Part shown: positions 6,923 through 7,097 of the stretch, one piece after another
Layout: every line of letters starts with the position of its first letter
Numbering within the stretch: position 1 is the stretch's first letter
NCBI GenBank assembly: GCA_015488565.1
Contig: WFNQ01000044.1
Span: 1 to 7,097 of the forward strand
Reading direction: 5' to 3'
DNA: 7,097 nucleotides
Origin: Thiomicrorhabdus sp.
GTDB taxonomy: Bacteria > Pseudomonadota > Gammaproteobacteria > Thiomicrospirales > Thiomicrospiraceae
Program-made: the position numbers and the translations under genes
Notes under the pieces: model-generated
Seen by the model: only the letters and a program-made list of their open reading frames with translations
Database searches by the model: none
What the model was told of the DNA's origin: nothing

Positions 6923-6952
6923 TACTCCAGAGTACCCTCTCTTGAGTAAGCT
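6923..6952 (-). repeat. Truncated inverted copy of the 42-bp repeat
   Basis: Read on the minus strand this 30-bp stretch matches the right part of the 42-bp unit at 62-187, with about 27 of 30 bases equal to a composite of the three units. It keeps ACTCAAGAGAGGGTACTCT and loses the left part of the main dyad. The match breaks at 6952-6953, exactly where the IS end begins, so the insertion probably split the repeat. Confidence 0.8.
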
Positions 6953-6979
6953 GTAAAAGTTACGACTTAATCTGACACT

Positions 6980-7051
6980 GCTCTTGAAAAAGAGCGAGTT
7001 CCTCGTTTTGATATGTAGGTGTTCAATCATCAATCAAAACGAAGGAAACTC
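6980..7051 (+). promoter_or_regulatory. Tandem hairpins in the transposase leader; the second hides the ribosome binding site
   Basis: Hairpin 1 is GCTCTT-GAAA-AAGAGC (6980-6995), a 6-bp stem with a GNRA-type tetraloop. Hairpin 2 follows with no gap: left arm 6996-7012 pairs with right arm 7033-7051 around a 20-nt loop, with two single-base bulges; the inner 9 bp (CGTTTTGAT with ATCAAAACG) are perfect. The right arm contains AAGGA (7042-7046), the ribosome binding site placed 8 nt before the transposase ATG. In a transcript coming from outside, the site would be paired. Confidence 0.7.
6984..7012 (+). promoter_or_regulatory. Probable transposase promoter
   Basis: TTGAAA (6984-6989, 5 of 6 to the -35 consensus) is followed after 17 bp by TTTGAT (7007-7012, 4 of 6 to the -10 consensus). 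Transcription would start near 7019, in the loop of the fold-back at 6996-7051. The -10 is mediocre, so confidence is moderate. Confidence 0.45.
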
Positions 7052-7054
7052 ACA

Positions 7055-7097
7055 ATGATTAATAGTAATCAAAAAATCATTAAACACAAAGTCGGAT
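7055..7097 (+). CDS. IS481-family-like transposase, N-terminus only
   Basis: Only 14 complete codons are in view, starting at ATG 7055 after AAGGA at 7042-7046. The peptide MINSNQKIIKHKVG resembles the start of many IS481-family transposases, which go on with a helix-turn-helix and then a DDE integrase core. None of that is visible, so the family call rests on recognising this short start and on the IS-like left end just upstream. Whether the gene is intact cannot be judged. Confidence 0.6.
   Translation, partial: MINSNQKIIKHKVG

Larger units (their letters stand above)
6952..7097 (+). mobile_element. Left end of an insertion sequence, IS481-like (runs off the window)
   Basis: Three things agree on a left boundary near 6952. 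The 42-bp repeat copy is interrupted there. The sequence then starts TGTAAAAGTTACGACTTAAT and reaches ACA at 6977, so this 26-bp block begins TGT and ends ACA, as IS481-type ends often begin with TGT. A transposase-like reading frame opens 103 bp further on. The right end and target duplication are outside the window, so the exact ends are not proven. Confidence 0.6.

Overview
The window looks like a chromosomal stretch of a gammaproteobacterium. The closest fit I can infer is the Thiomicrospira/Hydrogenovibrio/Thiomicrorhabdus group of sulfur oxidisers. The basis is the GuaA, GuaB and SerB sequence character, the moderate-to-low G+C with AT-rich intergenic DNA, and a small lipoprotein that resembles SoxXA-binding proteins. 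This placement rests on recognition alone, with no database search.

Layout. Positions 1-324 carry no credible gene. They hold three head-to-tail copies of a 42-bp unit with a palindromic core, then a strong bidirectional terminator. Positions 325-3468 on the minus strand are guaB followed by guaA, the two steps from IMP to GMP, with a terminator-like hairpin between them. A divergent intergenic region (3469-3723) carries the guaB promoter and a promoter for a plus-strand lipoprotein gene (3724-4053). That gene converges on a minus-strand methyltransferase (4108-4719) across a shared hairpin. Upstream of the methyltransferase, also on the minus strand, is a CbiM-like membrane protein (4796-5461). 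Divergent from it is a short plus-strand pair: an RDD-family membrane protein (5609-6010) and the serine-biosynthesis phosphatase serB (6032-6862).

Mobile DNA is concentrated at the edges and in one promoter region. A 71-bp MITE-like element with 17-bp inverted ends and CTAG on both sides sits between the CbiM-like and RDD genes, 2 bp from a ribosome binding site. Past serB there is a lone copy of the same element end, a truncated inverted copy of the 42-bp repeat, and the left end of an insertion sequence. The IS transposase starts at 7055 and runs off the window. Its first residues look like an IS481-family transposase.

The most interesting signal is the IS leader. A long fold-back covers the transposase ribosome binding site, and a plausible internal promoter would start transcription inside the loop. 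Read-through RNA from serB would therefore fold and hide the start site, while the element's own RNA would not. This is the logic known from IS10 and IS50, here proposed for an IS481-like element. I found no CRISPR array, rRNA, tRNA or defence system, and no clear novel multi-gene system.
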